Translations under genes and position numbers: made by a program
The notes under the pieces: model-generated
Database searches by the model: none
Told to the model about the DNA's origin: nothing
Seen by the model: the letters and a program-made list of their open reading frames with translations, nothing else
DNA from: Candidatus Zipacnadia bacterium
GTDB taxonomy: Bacteria > Armatimonadota > UBA5377 > JALGUK01
Assembly: GCA_029820875.1 (NCBI GenBank)
Contig: JALGUK010000001.1
Span: forward strand, 1-50,180
Direction: 5' to 3'
DNA: 50,180 nucleotides
Shown: positions 6,478 to 12,800 of the stretch, piece by piece
Layout of the letters: each line of letters begins with the position of its first letter
How positions within the stretch are numbered: the stretch's first letter is position 1

Positions 6478-6721
6478 GAACTTTCTCCTTGTTTGCCGCC
6501 GCGAATGCCTTCCGCAACGGCCCATCCGGTAGTTCCTTCCAGTTGCCATCTGCCCCTTGAGATAGCTTCTTTACCACTTCGGTGCACTTATTATGCGCGA
6601 ATAGCGTTGCCTCAAAGCCATCCAAGCTGAAACTCTGCACCTTTTTGCCCAGCAGAATCTCGGCCATAAACGAGTTTCCACATACCGCACATTGGCCCGT
6701 GTTGCCCCCGGGTCCTGGCAT
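6458..6721 (-). CDS. Hypothetical protein, 87 aa, N-terminal CxxC
   Basis: CAVCG (residues 11-15) and a later HNKC suggest a metal site of CxxC...HxxC type. The rest is basic and helical (CTEVVKKLSQGADGNWKEL). The ribosome binding site is weak (ACAGGGT). Often such a protein lies beside Gp157 in recombination regions. Function unknown. Confidence 0.6.
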   Translation of the reverse strand: MPGPGGNTGQCAVCGNSFMAEILLGKKVQSFSLDGFEATLFAHNKCTEVVKKLSQGADGNWKELPDGPLRKAFAAANKEKVHEALRN

Positions 6722-6735
6722 ACCCTGTGGATTAT

Positions 6736-7044
6736 TTATTTTGCGCCCTCCAAATGCTGCTCCTTAAACGGCTCTGGTGCGAGGTACTTGTCTTGCCAAC
6801 GCAATGTGGCGTAATTCTTGCGGCATGTTGGACAATTATGCCCGACAACGACAACATCCGCGTCATCATACATGCCTCCCAAGCCGTCCCCAAGCTGCTG
6901 GCCGCAGCGGCCACAATGGTAATAGCCAAAGCACACTGTCTGGATGCGGCTATGCCCGATAAGTGAGCACACCACTTGGCGCTTGGTCGCCCCATCCATC
7001 TTGCCCAACGCCCTAAGCTTGGTCATAAGTTCCTGTTTCGTCAT
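6736..7044 (-). CDS. DUF1660-like zinc-binding protein, 102 aa
   Basis: Contains CSLIGHSRIQ, then CFGYYHCGRCGQQLGD, the CxxxH...C...CxxC arrangement of small phage DUF1660-type proteins, and a second CPTC pair. Start at the ATG inside AAGGAAGATGACG, overlapping the 46-residue gene by 32 bases. Likely zinc binding; function unknown. Confidence 0.65.
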   Translation of the reverse strand: MTKQELMTKLRALGKMDGATKRQVVCSLIGHSRIQTVCFGYYHCGRCGQQLGDGLGGMYDDADVVVVGHNCPTCRKNYATLRWQDKYLAPEPFKEQHLEGAK

Positions 7045-7153
7045 CTTCCTTCATCCCTTTCTCCAGAGCGCGTTGGTATGACGCACCGACGTGCTCAATT
7101 TCGTTGAGCGGGCGTTCAGGCTCGCCGATTTCCTCACCGTCGTAGCCCGTCAT
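7013..7153 (-). CDS. Small acidic protein, 46 aa
   Basis: ATG at 7151-7153 with GGAGACG upstream, TAG at 7013-7015. Sequence begins MTGYDGEEIGEPERPLNEIE; strongly acidic, no Cys. It overlaps the next gene's start by 32 bases. Element E6 lies directly upstream. Function unknown. Confidence 0.6.
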   Translation of the reverse strand: MTGYDGEEIGEPERPLNEIEHVGASYQRALEKGMKEDDETGTYDQA

Positions 7154-7167
7154 CACGTCTCCAATGT

Positions 7168-7243
7168 GCGCGGCTGGCCGGAATTGCAGGAGCCGCCAGC
7201 ATTGGCGTCCGGTCGCCGCTGGTATGGACTGCCGCAGCCGCGC
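7168..7243 (-). repeat. Structured element E6
   Basis: 76 bp with the family closing stem. Internal perfect hairpin CGCCA-ATGC-TGGCG on the minus strand. It starts four bases after the stop of the membrane-protein gene at 7248-7538. Confidence 0.8.
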
Positions 7244-7247
7244 ATCT

Positions 7248-7538
7248 TCACTGCCTTATCAGGAGCGTAGCAATCGGGGCCAGCCACCTGTGAATCCCTA
7301 TACCGGTGATAATTAGTCCTGCAACGCAACCCAAGCAGCAGCTAATATACACGAATATACGGATGTCAGAGTTCCACTTGTACCGCCGCCCGATGCGGCT
7401 CACGAATGGGAGCATCGCCAGCGATATGATGAACACGCCTGCGCCGACGGCGACCGTAAATATCGCGCCGGTGATTACCTGTGCGACGGCCTCACGCCCA
7501 ATGGCGGAAAGGCGTTTAGCAATTTCTACTTGTTCCAT
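7248..7538 (-). CDS. Two-span membrane protein, 96 aa
   Basis: Start ATG after GGAGG, 7 bases spacing. Two hydrophobic segments: roughly residues 18-45 (VITGAIFTVAVGAGVFIISL) and 62-85 (IFVYISCCLGCVAGLIITGI), separated by a basic loop (RIGRRYKW). No signal peptide beyond the first span. In an early region this could be a superinfection-exclusion or accessory membrane protein; no family recognised. Confidence 0.65.
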   Translation of the reverse strand: MEQVEIAKRLSAIGREAVAQVITGAIFTVAVGAGVFIISLAMLPFVSRIGRRYKWNSDIRIFVYISCCLGCVAGLIITGIGIHRWLAPIATLLIRQ

Positions 7539-7555
7539 CACACATCCTCCTTTTA

Positions 7556-7671
7556 AACCGTGGCGGCTGGCCGATTCACATATCGGCAGCCAGGCTCGGT
7601 ATCCTCCTTCTGGCCGAATCTTGGCGGGCGGTGCACACGAGAGACCCACCAAGCCGCAGCCGCACACGGTT
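7556..7671 (-). repeat. Structured element E7 (compensated closing stem)
   Basis: The usual GCGC is replaced, but pairing is kept: AACCGTG-GCGGCTG on one side and CAGCCGC-A-CACGGTT on the other. Internal stem CCGAT/ATCGG. The matched changes on both strands of the stem argue that pairing matters. Immediately follows E8. Confidence 0.8.
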
Positions 7672-7691
7672 CAGTACTTTGTGACATTTCT

Positions 7692-7807
7692 GCGCGGCTG
7701 GCCGGATTCTCACCGGCAGTGCGTTTAGGCGCGCCTCTCCGCACAGGAATGACTTGGCGTACTCACAAGCCAGGTCCCCAGGGTCCAATTCCCCGCCGCA
7801 GCCGCGC
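7692..7807 (-). repeat. Structured element E8, in tandem with E7
   Basis: Closing stem GCGCGGCTG/CAGCCGCGC. Internal GTGCG/CGCAC enclosing the palindrome AGGCGCGCCT, and a GCCGG-TGAGAAT-CCGGC hairpin next to the 3' stem (minus strand). Only about 20 bases separate E8 from E7, with no gene between them; both share the upstream flank ACTGAACC. Confidence 0.8.
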
Positions 7808-7812
7808 ATGGT

Positions 7813-8088
7813 TCAGTCCTCTCCTATTGAAAAATGACATGCCGCATTTATGAGTCCCCTACTGACGGACGCTTGTAGGTCGGCGCGGTGCCGCCACACT
7901 TCGCTGAATCGGAGATGTCGCGTCTTGCAACGCACATTGCAGAACCAGTCGCCCGTCGTGCGATCCCAAATGCCAGCCCTATCGCCTTTGAGGTGTCCGC
8001 AGAATTCGCAGTGCACGCACTGAGGCTCTCCCCCGATATAGGGCTGGCCGCACAGCAGGCACCGCGTCATCCATTGATTGATGTTCAT
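7813..8088 (-). CDS. Zinc-finger-rich hypothetical protein, 91 aa
   Basis: Start MNINQWMTRC with GGGAAGA upstream. Cys pairs CLLC, CVHCEFC, and a CNVRC near the C-terminus suggest two metal knuckles. Coupled by a 4-base overlap to 8085-8273. Function unknown; one of many Cys-rich early proteins in this phage. Confidence 0.65.
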   Translation of the reverse strand: MNINQWMTRCLLCGQPYIGGEPQCVHCEFCGHLKGDRAGIWDRTTGDWFCNVRCKTRHLRFSEVWRHRADLQASVSRGLINAACHFSIGED

Positions 8089-8273
8089 TTTCGTATCTTC
8101 CCCTTCAACAGCTTGCGGTACTCGACATTCGGCACGAGGCGGACGCAGACGGGCTTCGCTTCGGGCGAAGGCTTTTGCGTACCCATCAGAACCGCTCTGT
8201 TCGGATGTGCCCAATGGCATAGACCGCCTTCCACTGTCCATGCCCACACTCTCGGATGGTCTAGCTTATTCAT
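8085..8273 (-). CDS. Small hypothetical protein, 62 aa
   Basis: Starts MNKLDHPRVWAWTVEGGLCH in an ATGA overlap with the upstream gene. Basic C-terminus (YRKLLKGKIRK). No known family. Confidence 0.6.
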   Translation of the reverse strand: MNKLDHPRVWAWTVEGGLCHWAHPNRAVLMGTQKPSPEAKPVCVRLVPNVEYRKLLKGKIRK

Positions 8274-8614
8274 TTCCGCACCTCGCACTCGAACTTGAGC
8301 TTGGGATTCTGTAAGACCAACTTGCCCGCACATCTCGCACAATACGCCTGGCGCACCGTGCGCATCTCATTGGTGTACGGGCTTCGCCCCGAATGGCTCA
8401 GCCAATACACTGTGCCGTCAATCCATTTCGTGCAGCCGGCGCAGACAGGCAGACCCTTCCTCATCTTGGGCTTGCCGTATTTCTCGCGTAGTTTCTTTGG
8501 GCCAGGGATGGCGGGGTAGCTTTCGCCGTCCTCTGGTATCTGGACGCGGCTACGGGCCGACAGCATGAACCAGGGGCTTGCGCCCCAACGAGGCGCGGTC
8601 TGTGCAAATGCCAT
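8270..8614 (-). CDS. Zinc-ribbon hypothetical protein, 114 aa
   Basis: CAGC and CARC pairs (about residues 61-64 and 95-98) form a probable zinc ribbon around WIDGTVYWLSHSG. The start ATG shares its A with the stop of the upstream gene (TGATG) and has GGGGGA upstream. Basic, likely nucleic-acid binding. Function unknown. Confidence 0.65.
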   Translation of the reverse strand: MAFAQTAPRWGASPWFMLSARSRVQIPEDGESYPAIPGPKKLREKYGKPKMRKGLPVCAGCTKWIDGTVYWLSHSGRSPYTNEMRTVRQAYCARCAGKLVLQNPKLKFECEVRK

Positions 8615-8994
8615 CACGAATCCCCCTTCTTGGGCCGACGCCCGAACCGAAAAGGCCACAGGGCGCATATATCCTTTGACGGGCAGAGTTTGACCTCCTG
8701 GCTACTCCCGTTACAGCACCAGAGACAGTAATGGCGGATGGCTTTGAGGCGCGAACCTCTACCAGCTTTGTGTTGATAGGAGCGTCGGAACTGCCACAGT
8801 GGGCATGGTCCATAGGATTCTGGCCCGAATTCGCATTTTTCAATTGCCCGGAGCGTTGCGGAGCAATCCTTACATCTGAGCCGTATCGCCCGCTGCGGCG
8901 TAGGATGCGATTCTTGCTTCGAAACTCGAATGTCCCAGCGGGTTTTGGCGTCTTGCGGCGGCTTATGGTATATTTGGTATCGGTCATCATTCAT
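8614..8994 (-). CDS. Cys-rich phage protein of the LWPFRFG family, 126 aa
   Basis: The C-terminal half carries CLWCCNGSSQEVKLCPSKDC followed by ALWPFRFGRRP. This cluster (CxxCC, then CPSxxCxLWPxRxG) is a recurrent small phage protein family and also forms the gene at 12592-12780. An additional CKDC lies in the middle. Probably zinc binding; no known activity. Start chosen at MNDDRYQIY. Confidence 0.7.
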   Translation of the reverse strand: MNDDRYQIYHKPPQDAKTRWDIRVSKQESHPTPQRAIRLRCKDCSATLRAIEKCEFGPESYGPCPLWQFRRSYQHKAGRGSRLKAIRHYCLWCCNGSSQEVKLCPSKDICALWPFRFGRRPKKGDS

Positions 8995-9262
8995 CTCCAG
9001 GGGGGTGGGTCTGATGCGGCGTGGGGGGAGCGTGCGTGCATACCGCACCAGACCCGTGGGATATTTTGCGGCGTCGCCAAGCATCACGAGCAAGCGACCC
9101 AAATACGATGAAGACAGCAGCGACATGAAGGCCGCCATCAATCAGACCCTTGCAGAGCCAGAACAAGCCGAAAGTAATGCACATTGCGGTGAAACTCAGC
9201 AGAATCCACCCAACGTTTATTATGAGGAACCATACAGCGACGTCTTCAATGGACGAAAGCAT
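8987..9262 (-). CDS. Membrane protein, 91 aa
   Basis: The first 55 residues are strongly hydrophobic with two likely spans (VWFLIINVGWILLSFTAMCI and LIDGGLHVAAVFIVFGSL), followed by a basic, Pro/His-rich tail (RRRKISHG; PPTPHQTHPP). Could be a small early membrane protein. Overlaps the next small gene start by 17 bases. Confidence 0.6.
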   Translation of the reverse strand: MLSSIEDVAVWFLIINVGWILLSFTAMCITFGLFWLCKGLIDGGLHVAAVFIVFGSLARDAWRRRKISHGSGAVCTHAPPTPHQTHPPGDE

Positions 9263-9380
9263 TGTCGCGCCGACGTGGAAATAAAACTGCCGGAGTACCG
9301 CCCGGTCTGGGGGCTCCCGCTGCTCGGAACGAGCAATTGGAGAGTTTCAGGCACTCCGGCAATATCTGTGAAGGGTTCAT
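9246..9380 (-). CDS. Small hypothetical protein, 44 aa
   Basis: ATG at 9378-9380 with GGAGG eight bases upstream, and a promoter about 35 bases upstream of the ATG, so it would be the first gene of that transcript. Sequence starts MNPSQILPECLKLSNCSFRA. No family. The good ribosome site and position support it despite its size. Confidence 0.45.
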   Translation of the reverse strand: MNPSQILPECLKLSNCSFRAAGAPRPGGTPAVLFPRRRDNAFVH

Positions 9381-9414
9381 GAGAAGAGCCTCCAGACCGT
9401 TTGCTTCTACTTAA

Positions 9415-9443
9415 ATTATATCACACGTTTTCGCTTTCTGCAA
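9415..9443 (-). promoter_or_regulatory. Extended -10 promoter of the left early genes
   Basis: Read on the minus strand: TTGCAG (9438-9443), 17-base spacer, TATAAT (9415-9420) with TG one base before the -10 (TGATATAAT). It overlaps the 3' end of the Cro/C1-like gene and fires toward lower coordinates, giving a leader of about 30 bases before the ATG at 9380. Confidence 0.65.
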
Positions 9444-9631
9444 GCGATTTTTTTCGCTCTTGCATATTCTGCCAATCGTGCTCGGATTCCGGCGGCACGC
9501 AAAGACTCGATCTTCCGGTGCCCGTTTTCCCACCGGCTGATGGTCGTGATTGTCACCTCCAGAATCCCGGCAAGCCCGGCTTGGGTCAGCCCGTGCTTCG
9601 CTCGCAATGCTTGAAGTTCCTGTCCTGTCAT
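9416..9631 (-). CDS. Cro/C1-type helix-turn-helix regulator, 71 aa
   Basis: LQALRAKHGLTQAGLAGILE, then VTITTISRWENGHRKI, is a textbook HTH_3 (Xre/Cro) domain covering almost the whole protein; the C-terminal tail is basic (AKKIACRKRKRV). Start ATG after GGAGGGTGACGTT. It is transcribed in the same direction as the early genes and ends inside the next promoter, so it may regulate the 12.4 kb promoter palindrome or its own region; the target is not shown by sequence. Confidence 0.85.
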   Translation of the reverse strand: MTGQELQALRAKHGLTQAGLAGILEVTITTISRWENGHRKIESLRAAGIRARLAEYARAKKIACRKRKRVI

Positions 9632-9635
9632 AACG

Positions 9636-9896
9636 TCACCCTCCGTTCTGCTCAACGTACCGGTGGCCGACGACGCGATTAGCCTCCTCGTCAACCTCGC
9701 GGGCGTGCCGGAGCGCGTCGGCCTTCGCGCTTGCGGCGGCCTTGGCCTCGTGCTTGGCCTGGTCTTGGCGTGCGGCTTCGATTGCGGCGGAGCACAGGTC
9801 ATAGACCTGACCATCAACCGCGTCGTCGCGTGGTAGGAAGATGATTGCGGCGCGACATGCACGATTCAGCATCTCAGCGGTTCTCTGCGTAATCAT
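9636..9896 (-). CDS. Small helical protein, 86 aa
   Basis: Starts MITQRTAEMLNRACRAAIIF with AAGGA six bases upstream; an alternative ATG at 9911 overlaps the previous stop. Ala-rich charged helix in the middle (ARQDQAKHEAKAAASAKADA). No recognised family. Confidence 0.6.
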   Translation of the reverse strand: MITQRTAEMLNRACRAAIIFLPRDDAVDGQVYDLCSAAIEAARQDQAKHEAKAAASAKADALRHAREVDEEANRVVGHRYVEQNGG

Positions 9897-9907
9897 GGTC
9901 AGTCCTT

Positions 9908-10111
9908 TCATCTATTAACCCTATTCCACCGGATCGAGCCGTCGGGACTCTTGCCATGTACGGCTATCAGCGTTTGGCCTGTGTTGGTCACGCGATACAC
10001 GTGGGAGGACGTGCGGGGCTTCGCGTGGCATTCTATCCACCGCTTCGCGTCCCTGAGCGTCCCAAACACCGGCCCGCCGGATGCGCCCTCAAGCAACGCC
10101 AAATATTTCAT
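9908..10111 (-). CDS. Small hypothetical protein, 67 aa
   Basis: Start ATG after GGAGGGCTGATA. Sequence MKYLALLEGASGGPVFGTLR then AKRWIECHAKPR and a beta-rich end (VYRVTNTGQTLIAVHGK). No known domain. Confidence 0.6.
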   Translation of the reverse strand: MKYLALLEGASGGPVFGTLRDAKRWIECHAKPRTSSHVYRVTNTGQTLIAVHGKSPDGSIRWNRVNR

Positions 10112-10113
10112 TA

Positions 10114-10314
10114 TCAGCCCTCCAGGTATAGGTATGTGCCGTCGGGTAGGGTCGTTGCGTGTGTCTCTGTAACCTTCTCCGGCGACACGGGTTCGAGGAA
10201 TCCGGCAGTCCGACACTTCGGGCAAATGTAGTCCTGCTGCGGCCACATGGTTTCCTCGGTCGCGCCGCATACAACACAAACATTCATCAACCGTGTGTAC
10301 CATTTTTCTAACAT
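10114..10314 (-). CDS. Zinc-ribbon protein, 66 aa
   Basis: CVVCG (residues 13-17) and CPKC (residues 31-34) form a four-Cys ribbon. A second possible start at MNVCVVCG (10287). GGAGGG upstream of the first ATG. Likely nucleic-acid binding. Confidence 0.6.
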   Translation of the reverse strand: MLEKWYTRLMNVCVVCGATEETMWPQQDYICPKCRTAGFLEPVSPEKVTETHATTLPDGTYLYLEG

Positions 10315-10320
10315 AATTGT

Positions 10321-10494
10321 TCAGCCCTCCGCCTCGAATTGTTCCCGTGCGGCCATGAGGTCAGTCAGATCGATTGTCCCGCCCAACTTGGCTCGCCTGA
10401 ATTCTTCCCGCACATGTGCGTTGTGCTTGGCGATTGCCGTTTGGCGATTGCCCTCGTTGAGCAATCGTCGTACTCGCTCCGTGTGTTTGAGCAT
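10321..10494 (-). CDS. Small charged protein, 57 aa
   Basis: Start MLKHTERVRRLLNEGNRQTA after the leader GGAGGGAAGGATC, which is repeated in front of 10803-11030. Helical, charged. No family recognised. Confidence 0.6.
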   Translation of the reverse strand: MLKHTERVRRLLNEGNRQTAIAKHNAHVREEFRRAKLGGTIDLTDLMAAREQFEAEG

Positions 10495-10538
10495 GATCCT
10501 TCCCTCCATTTGAACCTTGCCGAAGTTCGCTCCGGCCA

Positions 10539-10577
10539 GCTATCCAGACCCTCGCAGTACGAGGGCCTGGTACATGG
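10539..10577 (-). other. Hairpin in early intergenic leader
   Basis: A perfect CCCTCG/CGAGGG hairpin with a 5-base loop lies between 10578-10769 and 10321-10494. There is no T-tract, so it is not a classic terminator; it may protect or space the mRNA. Confidence 0.4.
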
Positions 10578-10769
10578 TCAGATATGGACGTTGAGGTTCA
10601 ACCGCTTCGCAGCGTCGCGGAGCTTGGCTTTCTCGGCTTTTGCCCACGCCCAAAAAAGCTGTCGCTCTGGTAGGCAGGCATCGTTGCCAGGCCAGCGTTC
10701 CTGGAGTTGGCCGCCCAGCGAGAATGCCCACTCTACGAGGTCCTCTATCGTGTGCTTCTGCGTCTCCAT
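10578..10769 (-). CDS. Small hypothetical protein, 63 aa
   Basis: Start METQKHTIEDLVEWAFSLGG after GGAGGGCGCATC. Acidic N-terminal half, helical basic C-terminal half (WAKAEKAKLRDAAKRL). No recognised family. Confidence 0.6.
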   Translation of the reverse strand: METQKHTIEDLVEWAFSLGGQLQERWPGNDACLPERQLFWAWAKAEKAKLRDAAKRLNLNVHI

Positions 10770-10802
10770 GATGCGCCCTCCACCCGGGATCCGCCGGGTC
10801 GG

Positions 10803-11030
10803 TTAGTTCCGTAGAACTGATGCGGTCATGTGGTGACCTGCTCCGCCCGTCCACGGGCAAAGCTCGTGTCCGTCATATGGGTGGTGTGTTTCAATCTCGT
10901 GCGCGATTGCGCGGTCTTTTGCCGCTTGGCGACTGCTCGCGGTCACGATGCAGGCCGAAAACGGCTGAACACCTGGCCCGATTGAATCCCACGCGAAAAC
11001 TCTCCAAAACTTCATAGTATGACGCGCCAT
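10803..11030 (-). CDS. Small hypothetical protein, 75 aa
   Basis: Start MARHTMKFWRVFAWDS after GGAGGGAAGGATC. Has a helical stretch (SRQAAKDRAIAHEIETHHPY) and a Gly/His end. No known domain. Confidence 0.6.
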   Translation of the reverse strand: MARHTMKFWRVFAWDSIGPGVQPFSACIVTASSRQAAKDRAIAHEIETHHPYDGHELCPWTGGAGHHMTASVLRN

Positions 11031-11072
11031 GATCCTTCCCTCCACATGAGATTTGTGCCGGAACCGCTCCGG

Positions 11073-11243
11073 CTATTGTTGAGACAGAACTTGTAGCGCG
11101 CGTTCGTAATGGTCATCCAGCACCCGGAGAGGCAGTCGTGCGCGCCGTTGCACGCGCTTGTCGTGGGCAGGCGGGTAGTCCGCCATGTTCCACAGCGCGC
11201 AGACGACGATTTGCGCCTTTCGCGTCTTGTTTGGCTTCGGCAT
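11073..11243 (-). CDS. Small basic protein, 56 aa
   Basis: ATG at 11241-11243 after GGAGGGCTGAGG; TAG at 11073-11075. Sequence MPKPNKTRKAQIVVCALWNM then a basic helical region (KRVQRRARLPLRVL). Its ribosome site matches the pattern of its neighbours. Function unknown. Confidence 0.65.
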   Translation of the reverse strand: MPKPNKTRKAQIVVCALWNMADYPPAHDKRVQRRARLPLRVLDDHYERALQVLSQQ

Positions 11244-11245
11244 CC

Positions 11246-11758
11246 TCAGCCCTCCTCCTGTGTCTCGGCCTGGGCCCGCAGCTCTGCGGCTCGGCGCTGT
11301 CGCCAGTCAGCGAGTGCCTGGCGCGCTGCCGAGTAGGGTATATTGTATGAGGTCATGGTCGCTCCGAGGTTCTCGTCATATGTATAGACGGCCCATCCTG
11401 ACCGCAGTCGATACCGCCCGGACTCCCGGCACGCCCGCTGATAGTACATATCGCGGAGCGGCGGCTGCATCAGGCTGGCCGCTTGCCTGTCGGCTTGTAT
11501 GGCCTCCCAGAAGACTTTAGGGATTGCCTGTGCGGGCGTTGGGGCCGCGCCTGACCAGTATGGCATAGTCGGCACGCCAGCGCGGCGGCAGGCTTTGGTA
11601 AGCGTGCCGTCGCCCACGTGGACCCAGCCGGGGATGTAGCGAGCGTTTGACCCACCGCGTGGGCCTGAGTATTGCAGCCGCCGAGCCTCCGGCGGTAGTG
11701 CGTTCCAGATACGCTTTATGCTGTCGGCCAGCGCCTTGATGCTTCTGTGCATCTTCAT
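11246..11758 (-). CDS. Hypothetical protein, 170 aa
   Basis: Start MKMHRSIKALADSIKRIWNA after GGAGGGTATATC. Basic, Tyr/Arg-rich (MYYQRACRESGRYRLRSGW), with a helical C-terminus (ADWRQRRAAELRAQAETQEEG). No recognised domain. Second gene of the promoter-proximal early block. Confidence 0.6.
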   Translation of the reverse strand: MKMHRSIKALADSIKRIWNALPPEARRLQYSGPRGGSNARYIPGWVHVGDGTLTKACRRAGVPTMPYWSGAAPTPAQAIPKVFWEAIQADRQAASLMQPPLRDMYYQRACRESGRYRLRSGWAVYTYDENLGATMTSYNIPYSAARQALADWRQRRAAELRAQAETQEEG

Positions 11759-11799
11759 GATATACCCTCCACCTGAACCATGACGCGCCGTGTTGCACG

Positions 11800-12336
11800 T
11801 CAATCCCACATACGGCGATTTGCCGCTTCGTCTCGTTCGCGCTGCCGCTCCGCGGTGAACTCAGGATGTGCGGCATCCCACTCATGTACTGCGTGACTGG
11901 CGGCGTCCACCATTGCCTCAGCCTCAGCGCGTGCCGCGAACGCCTCGTCCGTGTTGCCGCGAGCGTGCAGCCGCTCAAAGGCCGCCTCCATATCATCCCG
12001 CGCTCCCTGCCACCGGGCCACCAGGTCAGCCCGTTCGTTGCGCAACCGCTCCCGCTCGGCCTCCGGAGTTTGTGCAGCCTGCGCTTCCGCTTCCGCGAGA
12101 ATGCGGTCAACGGCATCATACTCATTGCGCGTCAGTGCGACCCCTACGCGCTTGCGGCCCATGCAGTACAGTACGCCGTACATACCCGCGGGCGCTCTTC
12201 TGGTCTGCAACTGATTGCGCCCCGCATGGCCGATGTGCTGCCCGGCCACGTAGATTTCCAGGTGTGCGCGGCCATAGGCGACGACCGTCTCGGCCTCGAC
12301 AATGCGTCCGTCCCGTGTCCGCTTGATCTCCCTCAT
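11800..12336 (-). CDS. First early gene: hypothetical protein with long helical C-terminal half, 178 aa
   Basis: Start taken at MREIKRTRDGRIVEAE after AGGAGG; an upstream ATG at 12372 (MRTTESKQ) also has GAGGG and would add 12 residues. N-terminal half is beta-rich with AHLEIYVAGQHIGHAGRNQL; the C-terminal half is a long charged helix (AERERLRNERADLVARW). It is directly downstream of the strongest promoter in the genome, so it is probably abundant early. No family recognised. Confidence 0.65.
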   Translation of the reverse strand: MREIKRTRDGRIVEAETVVAYGRAHLEIYVAGQHIGHAGRNQLQTRRAPAGMYGVLYCMGRKRVGVALTRNEYDAVDRILAEAEAQAAQTPEAERERLRNERADLVARWQGARDDMEAAFERLHARGNTDEAFAARAEAEAMVDAASHAVHEWDAAHPEFTAERQRERDEAANRRMWD

Positions 12337-12394
12337 CTTCCTGCCCTCCTGTTTGCTTTCCGTTGTCCTCATCTCTCTCTCCCTCACTGCATAT

Positions 12395-12423
12395 ATTATA
12401 CGCCGGTATTGACCGGATGTCAA
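12395..12423 (-). promoter_or_regulatory. Perfect consensus sigma70 promoter with operator-like palindrome
   Basis: Minus strand: TTGACA (12418-12423), 17-base spacer, TATAAT (12395-12400). The spacer contains an inverted repeat CCGGT-4-ACCGG at 12403-12416, positioned to block polymerase if bound. It drives the early genes toward lower coordinates. Confidence 0.85.
12403..12416. promoter_or_regulatory. Candidate repressor operator inside the early promoter
   Basis: Palindrome CCGGT ATTG ACCGG lying wholly between the -35 and -10. A Cro/C1-type protein is encoded downstream at 9416-9631 and is the natural candidate ligand; this is inference. Confidence 0.5.
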
Positions 12424-12523
12424 GGGAGAGGCCGATTTTTTTTGAAAATTTTTTAGCCATAATAGCCAATGGTTATGCGGGTTTTGTGAAGATGGCGAAA
12501 AATATTTTGGGGAATTCGGAGGG
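12424..12523. other. A/T-rich intergenic spacer
   Basis: Non-coding stretch between the late terminator and the early promoter, with runs of A and T. No further gene supported. A minus-strand ATG here (MAKKFSKK) would span the promoter and is not credible. Confidence 0.5.
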
Positions 12524-12557
12524 CAAAAACAAAACTCCCCCGCAAGCACGGGGGAGT
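12522..12557 (-). terminator. Rho-independent terminator of the late transcript
   Basis: Minus strand: ACTCCCCCG, 6-base loop, CGGGGGAGT (9-bp perfect stem) followed by TTTTGTTTTTG. Lies 35 bases after the last late gene. It is the only strong classic terminator seen in the window. Confidence 0.9.
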
Positions 12558-12591
12558 CTAGCACGTCATTTCTCGCTGGCGGCCAAAAGCA

Positions 12592-12780
12592 CTAACTAGA
12601 GTTGGGAGTTATTTTCAGCGTGGGGTTCCCGCCTATGCCGAGACGGCGAGGGTTCGTACCGAGCCTGTACGGCCACAGCGGACAGTCTTCAGACGGGCAC
12701 TCTCTGACCGCTTTCCGACCGCCGACGCAGCAGGTCTCGACGCAGAATTTACGGATGGCCTTAACTGGCGGCAGGTTCAT
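12592..12780 (-). CDS. Cys-rich phage protein of the LWPYRLG family, 62 aa
   Basis: AIRKFCVETCCVGGRKAV, then RECPSEDCPLWPYRLG: the same CxxxCC...CPSxxCxLWPxRxG motif seen in 8614-8994. It is the last gene before the terminator. Probably metal binding. Start chosen at ATGAACC; an upstream TTG overlaps the previous stop. Confidence 0.7.
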   Translation of the reverse strand: MNLPPVKAIRKFCVETCCVGGRKAVRECPSEDCPLWPYRLGTNPRRLGIGGNPTLKITPNSS

Positions 12781-12800
12781 TCTCACAACTTGCCAGCCCC

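Noticed and set aside
3429..7807. tRNA genes at the structured repeats
   Set aside because: The 7-9 bp closing stem and three-hairpin layout look tRNA-like in E4 and E1, but loop sequences, arm lengths and total lengths (76-139) do not fit, and there is no TTCRA T-loop or proper anticodon arm.
3429..7807. Integron attC sites
   Set aside because: Layout is cassette-like, but the RYYYAAC/GTTRRRY core sites are absent and no tyrosine integrase is in the window.
3429..7807. Leader peptides starting MRGCG at each element
   Set aside because: Most elements contain an ATG followed by the same few codons, but only because the closing stem begins there. Frames diverge, some stop early, and no ribosome site precedes them.
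12122..12469. Minus-strand frame starting MAIMAKKFSKK across the early promoter
   Set aside because: It would span the -35, operator and -10 and then overlap the first early gene in another frame.
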